Part shown: in pieces, positions 49,032 to 57,938 of the stretch
Layout: each line of letters begins with the position of its first letter
How positions within the stretch are numbered: position 1 is the first letter of the stretch
IMG/VR virus record: IMGVR_UViG_3300009181_000044
Span: 1-64,000 of that record
Direction: 5' to 3' (one strand)
Length of the DNA stretch: 64,000 nucleotides
DNA from: a virus
Position numbers and translations under genes: made by a program
The notes under the pieces: model-generated
What the model saw: the letters and a program-made list of their open reading frames with translations, nothing else
What the model was told of the DNA's origin: nothing
Databases searched by the model: none

Positions 49032-49718
49032 ATGAGTTACATAGGAAATAGTCCAGGAGTAGCGTCACAAAGGGTGACTACTAACATAACAGCCACGGCC
49101 GGGCAAACTCAGTTTACCACCTTGTCCGGGTACATTTTAGGATACGTGGACGTATACCTAAACGGTTCTAAGCTAATAAATGGCGTAGACTTTGAAGCTA
49201 TTACAGGCACCTACATTACACTATTCACAGCTGCTGAGCTTAGTGATGTGGTAGAACTGGTCAGTTATATACCGCGTGGTTTAACTGACGGATACACCAA
49301 AGCCGAAGCAGATGCTAAATTTTTAGACGTCGCTGGTGATACTGCCACAGGTACAGTTACCCTACCCACCCTAAACTTGACCAATGCGCTGGGTACGCAA
49401 TATGGTGGTACTGGGGTTATTAATAATGTGGCAGCAACTGTTACCAGTTCTGGTAACTTTGCGTATACCAGAACTCTTACTGCCACAACAAACGTAACAT
49501 TTCCAACAACTGGTACCCTAGCTACTATAGCAGGTACAGAAACCCTAACAAACAAAACTGTTAGTGCAGGTATTTTAACAGGTACTGTAACAGCGGGCGG
49601 CGGGGTGGGCACTAGTGGACAATTTTTACAGTCCACTAGTACAGGCGTACAGTGGGCTAGTGTTGTTTCGGCGCCTCCCATTACTAAACTACAAGCACAA
49701 TCATTTGGAGGCTTTTAA
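49032..49718 (+). CDS. fibre protein of the cyanophage MSYIGNSPG type
   Basis: 228 residues. MSYIGNSPGVASQRVTTNIT then GYILGYVDVYLNGSKLINGV is a recognisable N-terminal domain of virion proteins in cyanophages and relatives. Middle YTKAEADAKFLD helix, then fibre repeats (GTETLTNKTVSAG). Own ribosome-binding site GGAGG. Confidence 0.8.
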   Translation: MSYIGNSPGVASQRVTTNITATAGQTQFTTLSGYILGYVDVYLNGSKLINGVDFEAITGTYITLFTAAELSDVVELVSYIPRGLTDGYTKAEADAKFLDVAGDTATGTVTLPTLNLTNALGTQYGGTGVINNVAATVTSSGNFAYTRTLTATTNVTFPTTGTLATIAGTETLTNKTVSAGILTGTVTAGGGVGTSGQFLQSTSTGVQWASVVSAPPITKLQAQSFGGF

Positions 49719-50141
49719 ATGGCACAAAATACAAACCCAATCTTTCCTTTAGTTCCAGTAGTAACATGGGTCAATGCGGCAGGTCTTGTTGCAAACACAA
49801 CCACCGATTTAACTGCTGGTACTAACTACAATTCTAACTTTACTGCCAATGCAATAAATGGTTCTAGAGTTGACTTTATCCGCGTAAGAACATTAGGTAC
49901 AAACGTAGCAACAGTTATTCGCGTTTGGATTAACAATGGTTCAACTACAGCAACAGCCGCTAATAATACGCTATTTTTTGAAAGAACACTGGCTGCAACA
50001 ACTGTTTCACAAACCGCAGAACAAATTGATACAGTTCTTCCAGTAAATATATCTTTACCAGCAAGTTATAAAATTTACTACACATTTGGAACTGCTGTAG
50101 CAGCTGGCTATAGCATACAAGTAGTTGGCGGAGATTACTAA
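49719..50141 (+). CDS. small virion beta protein
   Basis: 140 residues. FPLVPVVTWVNAAGLVANTT then NGSRVDFIRVRTLGTNVAT, VIRVWINNGSTT and LPASYKIYYTFGTAVAAGYS: a jelly-roll protein found beside fibres. Abuts both neighbours. Confidence 0.65.
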   Translation: MAQNTNPIFPLVPVVTWVNAAGLVANTTTDLTAGTNYNSNFTANAINGSRVDFIRVRTLGTNVATVIRVWINNGSTTATAANNTLFFERTLAATTVSQTAEQIDTVLPVNISLPASYKIYYTFGTAVAAGYSIQVVGGDY

Positions 50142-51268
50142 TGTTTAACGGCTTTCCTACAACTGTTAGCCCATTAGTCCAGCAATGGGATTTTTCAAAC
50201 GCAAATTCAGCGCAACTAAGTAACCCTAGTAATCAAGTTGCATTAGCAGACGACTGTGCACCTACGCAACTTTTTTATGTTGGCGGTAGTTATTACCCAG
50301 TAAGGGTAATACTCCCTGCTGCGTCTGCTCTTGGAAAAATCATAAACATAAGAGTTGAACAAGTTGGAAGTGTTGTTAATTCAGGTAGTAATGGAGTTTG
50401 GGTATATGATCTACTAGCCCATCCCAATTCAAATAATGAAGGTACTGTTGTAGCAAAAATTGGAACTCCTGGAGACTTGTCTTTTGTCTGTGTTGCATAT
50501 TCAGTAAAGGATGCATCTACTCGTAGCAACTACAAATGGGCGGTTCTTAGTGGAAGTACTTCATCTTCCAATGCATTAGGAACCTACTCAGGTACAGGTT
50601 CTGCTCAGTTTGGTTATAACACAGTTTCTAGCGTTGGCTCTTTTGCCGCAGGTTCGGGCAATACTGTTTCAGGTTGGAATAGTGTTGCTTTTGGGCAGGG
50701 CCACACTGTGTCCAGTTTATATACTGGCGCTTTTGGAGGAAACTCAAACGTAGTAGATGCGGTAAACGCAACTGCTATAGGTGGGTTTTACGGAACAACA
50801 AACGGCGTAGCTTTTAAAACCGTATTTCCCGGCGATAGTCTTGGAACTTTTGGCAATAGAGGTTTAAGTCAAGCAGGGCTTTTGTCTCTTGCAGTCCAAA
50901 CAACAGATGCCACAGCAACTGCATTAAGAAGTAATTCAAGCGCCGCTGGGACAACAAACCAACTTGTTCTTCAAAACAATTCTGCAATGTACGTATCAGG
51001 GAGCATTATTGCCAACGTAACGGCAGCGGGTAATACGGCTGCTTGGAGTTTTGAGGCGGTTATTAAGCGAGGGGCTAACGCAGCCTCTACGGTGCTTGTT
51101 GGTACACCAGTAGTAAACCTAGTTGCTCGAGACGCTGGTGCTTCTACATGGATTGTTGCACTTACCGCAGACACAACAAACGGAGCATTAATGTTTACGG
51201 TAACGGGACAAGCCGCAACGACAATTCGTTGGGTGGCTAATCTTCGCTCGAATGAAGTTGGATTTTAA
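50141..51268 (+). CDS. adhesin with YadA-head-like repeats
   Basis: 375 residues. About 150-215 shows the left-handed parallel beta-roll repeat of trimeric autotransporter heads (GSAQFGYNTVSSVGSFAAGS, GNTVSGWNSVAFGQGHTVSS, TGAFGGNSNVV). The C-terminal 150 residues are a separate beta domain ending TIRWVANLRSNEVGF. A trimeric receptor-binding protein is likely. Confidence 0.75.
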   Translation: MFNGFPTTVSPLVQQWDFSNANSAQLSNPSNQVALADDCAPTQLFYVGGSYYPVRVILPAASALGKIINIRVEQVGSVVNSGSNGVWVYDLLAHPNSNNEGTVVAKIGTPGDLSFVCVAYSVKDASTRSNYKWAVLSGSTSSSNALGTYSGTGSAQFGYNTVSSVGSFAAGSGNTVSGWNSVAFGQGHTVSSLYTGAFGGNSNVVDAVNATAIGGFYGTTNGVAFKTVFPGDSLGTFGNRGLSQAGLLSLAVQTTDATATALRSNSSAAGTTNQLVLQNNSAMYVSGSIIANVTAAGNTAAWSFEAVIKRGANAASTVLVGTPVVNLVARDAGASTWIVALTADTTNGALMFTVTGQAATTIRWVANLRSNEVGF

Positions 51269-51277
51269 GGAACAATC

Positions 51278-51547
51278 ATGGCAATAGAAACAAATATACA
51301 AGAAACAGGAATTGGTGTGTCTTTTCCAACCGCATACGCACGAATTGTTGAATTTCGTGGAGACAAAACCAGCGTTCAATATCATGTCGCTGTATATGCA
51401 ACAGCAGAAGCTAGAGAAAAGAGTTTTTCTCCTATAGAGACTCACATGTTTGCATGCCCATTGCCGCAAGGAGCAGTAGAATTATTGCCATATCTTTACA
51501 GTAATTTAAAGCAACAAGCTAGGTTTGAAAACGCGGAGGATTGCTAA
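51278..51547 (+). CDS. small protein following the adhesin
   Basis: 89 residues, alpha/beta, charged: ARIVEFRGDKTSVQYHVAVY, FACPLPQGAVELLPYLYSNL. Not fibre-like in composition; possibly the cognate chaperone of the 50141 adhesin. Confidence 0.55.
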   Translation: MAIETNIQETGIGVSFPTAYARIVEFRGDKTSVQYHVAVYATAEAREKSFSPIETHMFACPLPQGAVELLPYLYSNLKQQARFENAEDC

Positions 51548-51865
51548 ATGCCTATTCCATTAAACCATGCAGGTGCAGGAACTGTAACTCTTGCAGCTCC
51601 TGCAAGCGGGTCATATACTTTAACATTTCCTACGGCAGTTGCTGCCGTAAATGGGTATATGTTATCATCAGATACTAGTGGTAATTTAAGTTGGGTAGTA
51701 GTCCCTGACCCTGTAGCCACCAACGGTATAGTAGTGAACAGTTTAACGGTATCTACCAACTATACAATCGCCGCAGGCTATTCAGGGTCATCGGCAGGCC
51801 CCGTAACACTGGCTTCAGGAGTTACAGTAACAGTCGCATCCGGTTCACGCTGGGTTGTTTTATAA
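51548..51865 (+). CDS. short fibre tip-like protein
   Basis: 105 residues. LTFPTAVAAVNGYMLSSDTS then GNLSWVVVPD and a C-terminal GPVTLASGVTVTVASGSRWV VL-type end, common in cyanophage and freshwater phage fibres. Adjacent to both neighbours. Confidence 0.65.
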   Translation: MPIPLNHAGAGTVTLAAPASGSYTLTFPTAVAAVNGYMLSSDTSGNLSWVVVPDPVATNGIVVNSLTVSTNYTIAAGYSGSSAGPVTLASGVTVTVASGSRWVVL

Positions 51866-51875
51866 AGGAAAGAAT

Positions 51876-53114
51876 ATGAGTATTGTTTTACTCGGAGCAA
51901 CAAGCGGAAGTGTTACCTTAGCCGAACCAGCCGTTGGTGGAAGTACCACTATTAATATTCCTGCTGTTTCAGGCACTATGGCTGTGTTGCCCACTGCTAC
52001 TGGGGTTCTTGCAGAAGCCAGTGGCGGCACTGGTACTGCGGTGGGTTATACAGGATTCAAGAATCGTATTATTAATGGTGCGATGGCGATTGACCAGCGT
52101 AATGCTGGGGCAATTATTAATAATGCTGGAAGCGGTGCTGGTGCATATACGCTGGATAGATTTGTTATATTTGAAAATGGGTCAATGGCATTCTCTGTTC
52201 AGCAAACTCCAAGCACAACTGAAACTGGCTATGCTGTGCGTGTTGCCGCCGGATTTCAAAATTATTTAGCAGTAACTACAACAACTGGAGCAAGCCCAGG
52301 TACAGATGTTAGATCACAACTCTATCAAAGTATTGAAGGTTATAACATTGCAGATTTTGCATGGGGAACTGCTTCTGCAAAAACTGTTACTTTATCATTT
52401 TGGGTACGAAGTTCATTAACAGGCCAATTTGGTGGTACTCTACAAGGTGGGGCTGGTCAGTCATATCCTTTTATTTACACAATCTCTGCTGCAAATACTT
52501 GGGAACAAAAATCTATTACTGTACCAGGTGCAACAGCAGGAACCTGGGTAGTTAACAACAACGCAGGTTTAACTTTAGTACTTGATCTTGGCGGCGGTTC
52601 AAATTTACTTTCGCCAACAAGCGGAGCATGGGTCACAGCAGATTATCGTGGTGTAACTGGTGATACAAAAATAAGTGAAACTACGGGAGCCACCTTCTAC
52701 ATCACAGGCGTTCAACTGGAAAAAGGCTCAACAGCAACTGCGTTTGACTTCCGCCCATATGGGACTGAGTTGGCTTTGTGTCAGCGGTATTATGAAAAAT
52801 CATATGATATTGGAACTGCAATAGGAACAAGTTCAGCTGGAATAGTTGCTCCTCAGATTACTACAACAAATTATTACAATAATGGTTTGCCTAGATGGAT
52901 GGTTGAAAAAAGAGCTACACCAACAGTTGTAATTTACAACTCTAATACTGGTACAGTAAACTCTTTGTATAATACAGATAGTGGAGCAAATGTTACTATT
53001 AGCAGTTTAACTGGTGTGAATACAAAAGGATATCAGTATATTTACAGTAGTGCTGCTGTAGCATCAGCTGGACAACGATTGGAATATCATTACACGGTAA
53101 GTGCGGAACTATAA
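51876..53114 (+). CDS. receptor-binding protein, paralogue A
   Basis: 412 residues from ATG 51876 (AAAGGAAAGAAT). N-terminal fibre segment, then [20 protein letters not shown], a carbohydrate-binding-like jelly roll ([20 protein letters not shown] type; [20 protein letters not shown]) and [20 protein letters not shown] with LCQRYYEKS, ending in a unique C-terminal domain. Same plan as 53286-54530; the C-terminal domains differ, as expected for host-range switching. Confidence 0.8.
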   Translation: MSIVLLGATSGSVTLAEPAVGGSTTINIPAVSGTMAVLPTATGVLAEASGGTGTAVGYTGFKNRIINGAMAIDQRNAGAIINNAGSGAGAYTLDRFVIFENGSMAFSVQQTPSTTETGYAVRVAAGFQNYLAVTTTTGASPGTDVRSQLYQSIEGYNIADFAWGTASAKTVTLSFWVRSSLTGQFGGTLQGGAGQSYPFIYTISAANTWEQKSITVPGATAGTWVVNNNAGLTLVLDLGGGSNLLSPTSGAWVTADYRGVTGDTKISETTGATFYITGVQLEKGSTATAFDFRPYGTELALCQRYYEKSYDIGTAIGTSSAGIVAPQITTTNYYNNGLPRWMVEKRATPTVVIYNSNTGTVNSLYNTDSGANVTISSLTGVNTKGYQYIYSSAAVASAGQRLEYHYTVSAEL

Positions 53115-53118
53115 TTAT

Positions 53119-53283
53119 ATGTACAAATTAACTAATATAAATCCAAGAACAAATATCGTTGAGTGTTTAATACGTTTATCTGACGGAGCATTCATCCCAT
53201 TTGCCCCCGACAACACAGACTACCAAGCCTTTCTTGCTTGGTGCGCAGAGGGCAACACGCCTGAACCAGCAGAAGGAGCATAA
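53119..53283 (+). CDS. small fibre-assembly-like protein, paralogue A
   Basis: 54 residues from ATG 53119. [47 protein letters not shown]. It directly follows receptor-binding protein A, and a homologue follows B (54531), so each adhesin has a partner, as with fibre chaperones. Confidence 0.65.
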   Translation: MYKLTNINPRTNIVECLIRLSDGAFIPFAPDNTDYQAFLAWCAEGNTPEPAEGA

Positions 53284-53285
53284 CC

Positions 53286-54530
53286 ATGGCGATCACGCTA
53301 GACGGAACTTTGGGCATCACAACCCCAGGACTGACAAACACAGGCACAGAAATCCTTGTTAATTTAACTACAACAGGCAACACCATTTTAGGTGACGCAA
53401 GCACAGACACTGTGTTAATGACTGGAGCGCCTTCTATTGGCGGTGCTGGCTTGGGCATGGGCATGGGGTTTCGCAATCGTATTATTAACGGGGATATGCG
53501 GATTGACCAGCGTAATGCTGGGGCGAGTTTGTCGCTTACTAGTGTTTCTGGATTTCCTGTTGACAGATGGAATCCTGTTATCAGACCAACGGGCGGCGGT
53601 ACTGCTACCGGACAACAAGTCTCAGATGCACCAACAGGATTTTCTAATAGTTTAAAACTAACAGTTGCAACAGCAGATACTAGTCTTGCATCACAAGATT
53701 ATTATTTTTTGTGGCAAAAAATTGAAGGATTTAATTCATACGATTTTCTGTTTGGTACCGCTAACGCATCTTCTGTAACCTTATCGTTTTGGGTTAAATC
53801 TAGCGTTACGGGACAGCTGAGTGCATTTTTACAAAACTCAGCAGAATCATATATATGCCCTATTTCATATACAATTAATGCCGCAAATACTTGGGAAAAG
53901 AAAACAATCACTTTTTCCGGTGCAACTGCTGGAACTTGGGTTGGTGCAACTAACGGTGATGGATTGCATGTTGGATTTTCATTAGCTAATGGCACCGGTC
54001 TACAAAGCACCTCTGGTGTTTGGACTGCATCTAATTTATATGGTTCCACTGGAGATATTAATTGGATGGCAACATCTGGTAATACATGGCAAATTACAGG
54101 CGTTCAGCTTGAAAAAGGCAGTACCGCAACATCGTTTGACTTTCGTGATTATGGGACTGAGTTGGGTTTGTGTCAGAGGTACTACTGGCAATTAAGCAGT
54201 TCCGACAAAGGCGGCTACACAAACGGGTTGATTTATCAAGGGTGGGCCGACACAGCCACGAGTTCAATTGGCATCGCTCAGTTTCCTGTGACCATGAGAA
54301 CTGCTCCAACGCTTTCTACAAGCGGCACAGTGGCTGACTATGTATTTAGAGCGCCACAGAGCCAAGGCATTTCCCCTGTTTGCAATGGCGTCCCAACAAT
54401 TTCAACTAGCGGAACAAATTACGTTCGCATGGGTGCAACAACAAGCAGTACGTTCACTATTGGCGCTGGTCACTATTTTAGTTTTTCTGGCAACACAACG
54501 GGCTTTGTTGGTTTTTCTGCGGAGTTATAA
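53286..54530 (+). CDS. receptor-binding protein, paralogue B
   Basis: 414 residues. [80 protein letters not shown] and LCQRYYW match paralogue A over the central 250 residues. N- and C-termini diverge (C-terminus: HYFSFSGNTTGFVGFSAEL). Confidence 0.8.
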   Translation: MAITLDGTLGITTPGLTNTGTEILVNLTTTGNTILGDASTDTVLMTGAPSIGGAGLGMGMGFRNRIINGDMRIDQRNAGASLSLTSVSGFPVDRWNPVIRPTGGGTATGQQVSDAPTGFSNSLKLTVATADTSLASQDYYFLWQKIEGFNSYDFLFGTANASSVTLSFWVKSSVTGQLSAFLQNSAESYICPISYTINAANTWEKKTITFSGATAGTWVGATNGDGLHVGFSLANGTGLQSTSGVWTASNLYGSTGDINWMATSGNTWQITGVQLEKGSTATSFDFRDYGTELGLCQRYYWQLSSSDKGGYTNGLIYQGWADTATSSIGIAQFPVTMRTAPTLSTSGTVADYVFRAPQSQGISPVCNGVPTISTSGTNYVRMGATTSSTFTIGAGHYFSFSGNTTGFVGFSAEL

Positions 54531-54698
54531 ATGACTACATACAAACTTTTAAAAGTAGATGGTGTTGAAATTGGCGTTTTTCGTAACGATAAAGACAGCA
54601 TCCCCTTTGTTGAAGACAACACTGACTACCAAGCATATTTGAAATGGCTTGCAGAGGGCAACACGCCCCTACCAGCAGACACACAAGGAGCTGTATAA
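54531..54698 (+). CDS. small fibre-assembly-like protein, paralogue B
   Basis: 55 residues: ATG 54531 right after the stop of paralogue B, stop TAA 54696-54698 next to ATG 54699. MTTYKLLKVDGVEIGVFRND, PFVEDNTDYQAYLKWLAEGN, then TPLPADTQGAV. Clearly homologous to 53119-53283 over DNTDYQA.L.W.AEGNTP.PA. Confidence 0.7.
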   Translation: MTTYKLLKVDGVEIGVFRNDKDSIPFVEDNTDYQAYLKWLAEGNTPLPADTQGAV

Positions 54699-56033
54699 AT
54701 GGCATCAATAATTAACGCAGCAACATCAGGTGGTTTAATTACCACCGCAGACACTTCAGGTATTTTAAACCTTCAAACTGCTGGAACCACAGCGATCACT
54801 GTAGATGGCTCACAAAATGTGGGTATTGGTACTACAAGTCCTTATCGTAAATTTCAAGTAGGAAACTACAGCGCAAACGCAGTAATGGCTCTTGGTTCAT
54901 CACCAACTGGTACAGGCACGCTTGTTTTTTCAACATCAGATAGTGCGCCAGGTAGATATGTGGGGACAATTGACTACAACCACACAAGCAATTATCTAGC
55001 ATTTACTACAAATGCTTCAGAGGGTATGCGTATCGACTCAAGTGGTAACTTGGGTATCAACCAATCAACACCCGCTGGAAAACTTCATGTTGTCGGTGCA
55101 ACAAATAACTGGACTCAAGTTGTTGCTGGTAGCACTACCTCTACACAATCTTATGGATTACGCATACAAGCGGGAACTACTTCCGCTGACTTTTCATTTT
55201 TAATCAGAGATGCAACTAATGCCACTGATTATTTGACGGTGACTGGAAATGGTAATGTAGGTGTTGGAACCAGCTCGCCAACTGTTAAGTTCCAAACGGT
55301 TCAAACTATTGCTGATTGGACGGGAGATTTTAAAAATTACACAGCAGGGGCTTATGGGTTAAGAGTAGATTTATCGGGTTCGTCTGGCAGCCAAGCCGCT
55401 TTACAAGTATACACTGCGACAGGTAGTGGAATAATAGTAAAAAACGATGGTCTTGTTGGTATTGGGACTTTTACGCCTTATCGTCAATTTCAAGTAGGAA
55501 ATTACAGCACAAACGCAATAATGGCCCTTGGTTCATCACCAACTGGTACAGGCACGCTTGTTTTTTCAACATCAGATAGTGCCCCTGGCAGATATGTAGG
55601 CTCGATTGACTACAATCACACAAGCAATTATCTAGCATTTACCGCAAATGCTTCAGAGCGTATGCGTATCGACTCCAGCGGTAACTTGCTTTTCAACTCA
55701 GGTTATGGGTCTGTTGCTACAGCCTACGGCTGTCGTGCTTGGGTAAACTTTAACGGCACAGGTACTGTGGCAATTCGTGGAAGCGCTAACGTATCAAGCC
55801 TCACAGATAACGGGGCGGGTAATTACTCAGTTAATTACACGACGGCAATGCCCGATGCAAACTATGCAGGTCTTGCAACTTGCAGAAGGTCCGCAGCCTA
55901 TACACTTTATGGGAATGCAACTTTTTTGCCAACATCTACATCTGCTGGACAAGTATGTACTGGCATTGAAGATTCTTACTCAGGTGAAATCCCGAATGAC
56001 TCTGAGTGGGTGCACGTTGCAATTTTTAGATAG
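54699..56033 (+). CDS. tail fibre with duplicated NVGIGT module
   Basis: 444 residues. GSQNVGIGTTSPYRKFQVGN starts a module of about 75 residues (GSSPTGTGTLVFSTSDSAPG, YVGTIDYNHTSNYLAFTTNA, MRIDSSGN) repeated nearly identically at about 255-330; the DNA of the two copies (about 54833-55053 and 55466-55686) is also almost identical. A third divergent NVGVGTSSP lies between. C-terminal beta domain ends SGEIPNDSEWVHVAIF. Confidence 0.8.
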   Translation: MASIINAATSGGLITTADTSGILNLQTAGTTAITVDGSQNVGIGTTSPYRKFQVGNYSANAVMALGSSPTGTGTLVFSTSDSAPGRYVGTIDYNHTSNYLAFTTNASEGMRIDSSGNLGINQSTPAGKLHVVGATNNWTQVVAGSTTSTQSYGLRIQAGTTSADFSFLIRDATNATDYLTVTGNGNVGVGTSSPTVKFQTVQTIADWTGDFKNYTAGAYGLRVDLSGSSGSQAALQVYTATGSGIIVKNDGLVGIGTFTPYRQFQVGNYSTNAIMALGSSPTGTGTLVFSTSDSAPGRYVGSIDYNHTSNYLAFTANASERMRIDSSGNLLFNSGYGSVATAYGCRAWVNFNGTGTVAIRGSANVSSLTDNGAGNYSVNYTTAMPDANYAGLATCRRSAAYTLYGNATFLPTSTSAGQVCTGIEDSYSGEIPNDSEWVHVAIFR

Positions 56034-56041
56034 GAGAAAAC

Positions 56042-56233
56042 ATGAACTCAAGAATTATTTATCCAACTGACGATGGTGGGGTTGCCGTCGTCATTCCAGC
56101 ACCAGAGTGCGGTTTAACCATTGAAGAAATTGCCGCCAAGGATGTTCCTGCTGGCAAAGCGTACAAAATTGTGGATGTTACTGACATTCCCTCAGACCGA
56201 ACATTTAGAGCTGCATGGGAGTACACAGCATGA
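56042..56233 (+). CDS. small conserved fibre-cluster protein
   Basis: 63 residues. MNSRIIYPTDDGGVAVVIPA, LTIEEIAAKDVPAGKAYKIV, DVTDIPSDRTFRAAWEY. I recognise this as a frequent companion of tail fibre genes in aquatic phages; function unproven. Coupled to the next gene by ATGA. Confidence 0.65.
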   Translation: MNSRIIYPTDDGGVAVVIPAPECGLTIEEIAAKDVPAGKAYKIVDVTDIPSDRTFRAAWEYTA

Positions 56234-56466
56234 TTATCATCAACATTAACAAAGCAAAAACAATTGCTCACGAAAAGCGTAGGCAAGCAAGGTCTGCTGA
56301 GTTTGCTCCGCTAGACATTAAAGCAACTATTCCAAGTGAAGCAACAGCCGCAGAAGCAGCTAGACAAGTTATCAGGGATAAGTATGCTACCATGCAAGTT
56401 GCAATTGACACAGCTGCCAATTTAGACGCAATTAAAATTGAACTAAATAGCCTATCACCCACATAA
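56230..56466 (+). CDS. small conserved fibre-cluster protein
   Basis: 78 residues from ATG 56230 (ATGA overlap). MIIININKAKTIAHEKRRQA, then an Ala-rich helical body (AAEAARQVIRDKYATMQVAI). Usually found with the preceding protein; perhaps a chaperone or cap. Last gene of the fibre array. Confidence 0.65.
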   Translation: MIIININKAKTIAHEKRRQARSAEFAPLDIKATIPSEATAAEAARQVIRDKYATMQVAIDTAANLDAIKIELNSLSPT

Positions 56467-56493
56467 CCGCTTTGGAAAGTGCATAAATAAACT

Positions 56494-56910
56494 ATGTGGT
56501 TCTTTAACTTTATACCTGAAATCTTGTTTTATGTGTTATTTATTGCAGCAGCAATAGGCTATTTAGTTAGCTTATTGCTGCCCAATAGCATACTTAAAAA
56601 ACAAGTAAAAATTACTAGTATAGTTGTGCTAGTAATATCAATATACTTACTTGGTATGTTGAAAGTAAACAACTGGTGGAAAGACAAAGCGGCCGCTCTT
56701 GAACAACAAGTTGTTGAATTAGCGGCAAAAAGTGCCGAAACAAATGTGGTAATTGAAAAACAACTAGTAACTAAAACTCAAGTTGTTAAAGTGCGCGGCG
56801 AGGAAATTGTCAAGTACATTGACAGGGAGATCGTCAAGTACAACACACAATGCGAAATTCCCAAAGAATTTATTACTCAGCACAATCGTGCTGCGGAGCA
56901 GCCCAAATGA
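56494..56910 (+). CDS. putative inner-membrane spanin-like protein
   Basis: 138 residues. Two hydrophobic segments (about 8-29 and 38-54), then a periplasmic-type coiled coil (KDKAAALEQQVVELAAKSAE, VIEKQLVTKTQVVKVRGEEI). Rz proteins have one anchor, so the two-helix N-terminus is atypical. Its stop overlaps the ATG of a lipoprotein gene (ATGA), the usual Rz/Rz1 arrangement. Confidence 0.6.
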   Translation: MWFFNFIPEILFYVLFIAAAIGYLVSLLLPNSILKKQVKITSIVVLVISIYLLGMLKVNNWWKDKAAALEQQVVELAAKSAETNVVIEKQLVTKTQVVKVRGEEIVKYIDREIVKYNTQCEIPKEFITQHNRAAEQPK

Positions 56911-57215
56911 AACACGAAGATCAAGGTGTTATTAGCTCTATGCTAACAGTTACCATTATACTTTTACTTGTTTTAGCACTTTCTGCTTGTTCAACTGTAG
57001 TACCGGTTACCGCAAAATTTCCAGAAGCGCCGGCTAAACAAGCCTTAGTAGCGTGTCCACAGCTAAACACACTACAAGAAACTGCACAGCTTTCTGATGT
57101 AGCAAAAACTGTGGTAATTAATTACACAGAGTACTATACTTGTGCAGTTAAAATGGATGCGTGGATTGAGTGGTATCAAAAACAAAAAATTATTTTTGAG
57201 GGATTAGGTAAATGA
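56907..57215 (+). CDS. lipoprotein, putative outer-membrane spanin
   Basis: 102 residues from ATG 56907. N-terminal hydrophobic helix ending LVLALSACS, a lipobox with Cys at about 28, followed by Pro-containing PVTAKFPEAPAKQALVACPQ and a C-terminal helix. With 56494 it would bridge inner and outer membranes and fuse them at lysis. Stop overlaps the endolysin ATG. Confidence 0.7.
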   Translation: MKHEDQGVISSMLTVTIILLLVLALSACSTVVPVTAKFPEAPAKQALVACPQLNTLQETAQLSDVAKTVVINYTEYYTCAVKMDAWIEWYQKQKIIFEGLGK

Positions 57216-57832
57216 ATATAACTTTACAGCAATTACAGCAATTAATTCCTAAAAATCCTTATGTAAAGCAATGGCATAACGCCTTGTCACAGCTGCTTCC
57301 AGACTACGAGATCAACACTGCTGAGCGCATAGCTGCTTTCGTTGCACAGTGTTCACATGAGTCCGGAGGTTTTACTGCACTAAAAGAAAATTTAAATTAC
57401 AAAGCAGCTACCCTACGCAAGATATTTCCAAAATATTTTCCAGATGATGCTACTGCTGCACACTATGCCAGCTTGCCTAATAAGCAGGAAGCTATTGCTA
57501 ACAAAGTATACGCTAGTCGTATGGGCAATGGTCCAGAAGAATCAGGCGATGGATACCGTTTTTGTGGTCGTGGCTTAATTCAGCTTACAGGACGCGACAA
57601 CTATTCGTGGTTTGCAGCTAGCTTAAACATTTCAGTAGAAGAAGCATCACAATATCTTCAAACATTTGAGGGTGCTGCACAATCGGCTTGTTGGTTTTGG
57701 GAAACCAATAGTTTAAATCGTTGGGCAGATGCCGGCGACATACTAACATTAACCAAAAAGATTAATGGCGGTACAATCGGCCTAGAAGACCGTAAAAAAC
57801 ACTATGAGCATGCGTTGCATGTTTTAACCTAA
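57212..57832 (+). CDS. endolysin, glycoside hydrolase family 19
   Basis: 206 residues. AAFVAQCSHESGGFTALKEN (catalytic E50), ASRMGNGPEESGDGYRFCGR then GLIQLTGRDNY, and a C-terminal KINGGTIGLEDRKKHYEHAL are GH19/lysozyme-like signatures. Cleaves the glycan of peptidoglycan. No signal peptide, so export needs a holin. Confidence 0.93.
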   Translation: MNITLQQLQQLIPKNPYVKQWHNALSQLLPDYEINTAERIAAFVAQCSHESGGFTALKENLNYKAATLRKIFPKYFPDDATAAHYASLPNKQEAIANKVYASRMGNGPEESGDGYRFCGRGLIQLTGRDNYSWFAASLNISVEEASQYLQTFEGAAQSACWFWETNSLNRWADAGDILTLTKKINGGTIGLEDRKKHYEHALHVLT

Positions 57833-57886
57833 TTTCGATTTTATAGAGGTTGCTTTATCGAAACCACGTAACTATAGGAAACTAAT

Positions 57887-57937
57887 ATGTCTGACTCTAA
57901 ACCGCTGTATTACAGCAAACTACAAGTAGTTTTGTAA
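57887..57937 (+). CDS. possible 16-residue leader ORF
   Basis: AGGAAACTAAT then ATG: MSDSKPLYYSKLQVVL, stop TAA 57935-57937 one base before the next ATG. A good ribosome-binding site and tight coupling to 57939, which lacks its own site, suggest translational coupling. Confidence 0.4.
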   Translation: MSDSKPLYYSKLQVVL

Positions 57938-57938
57938 C

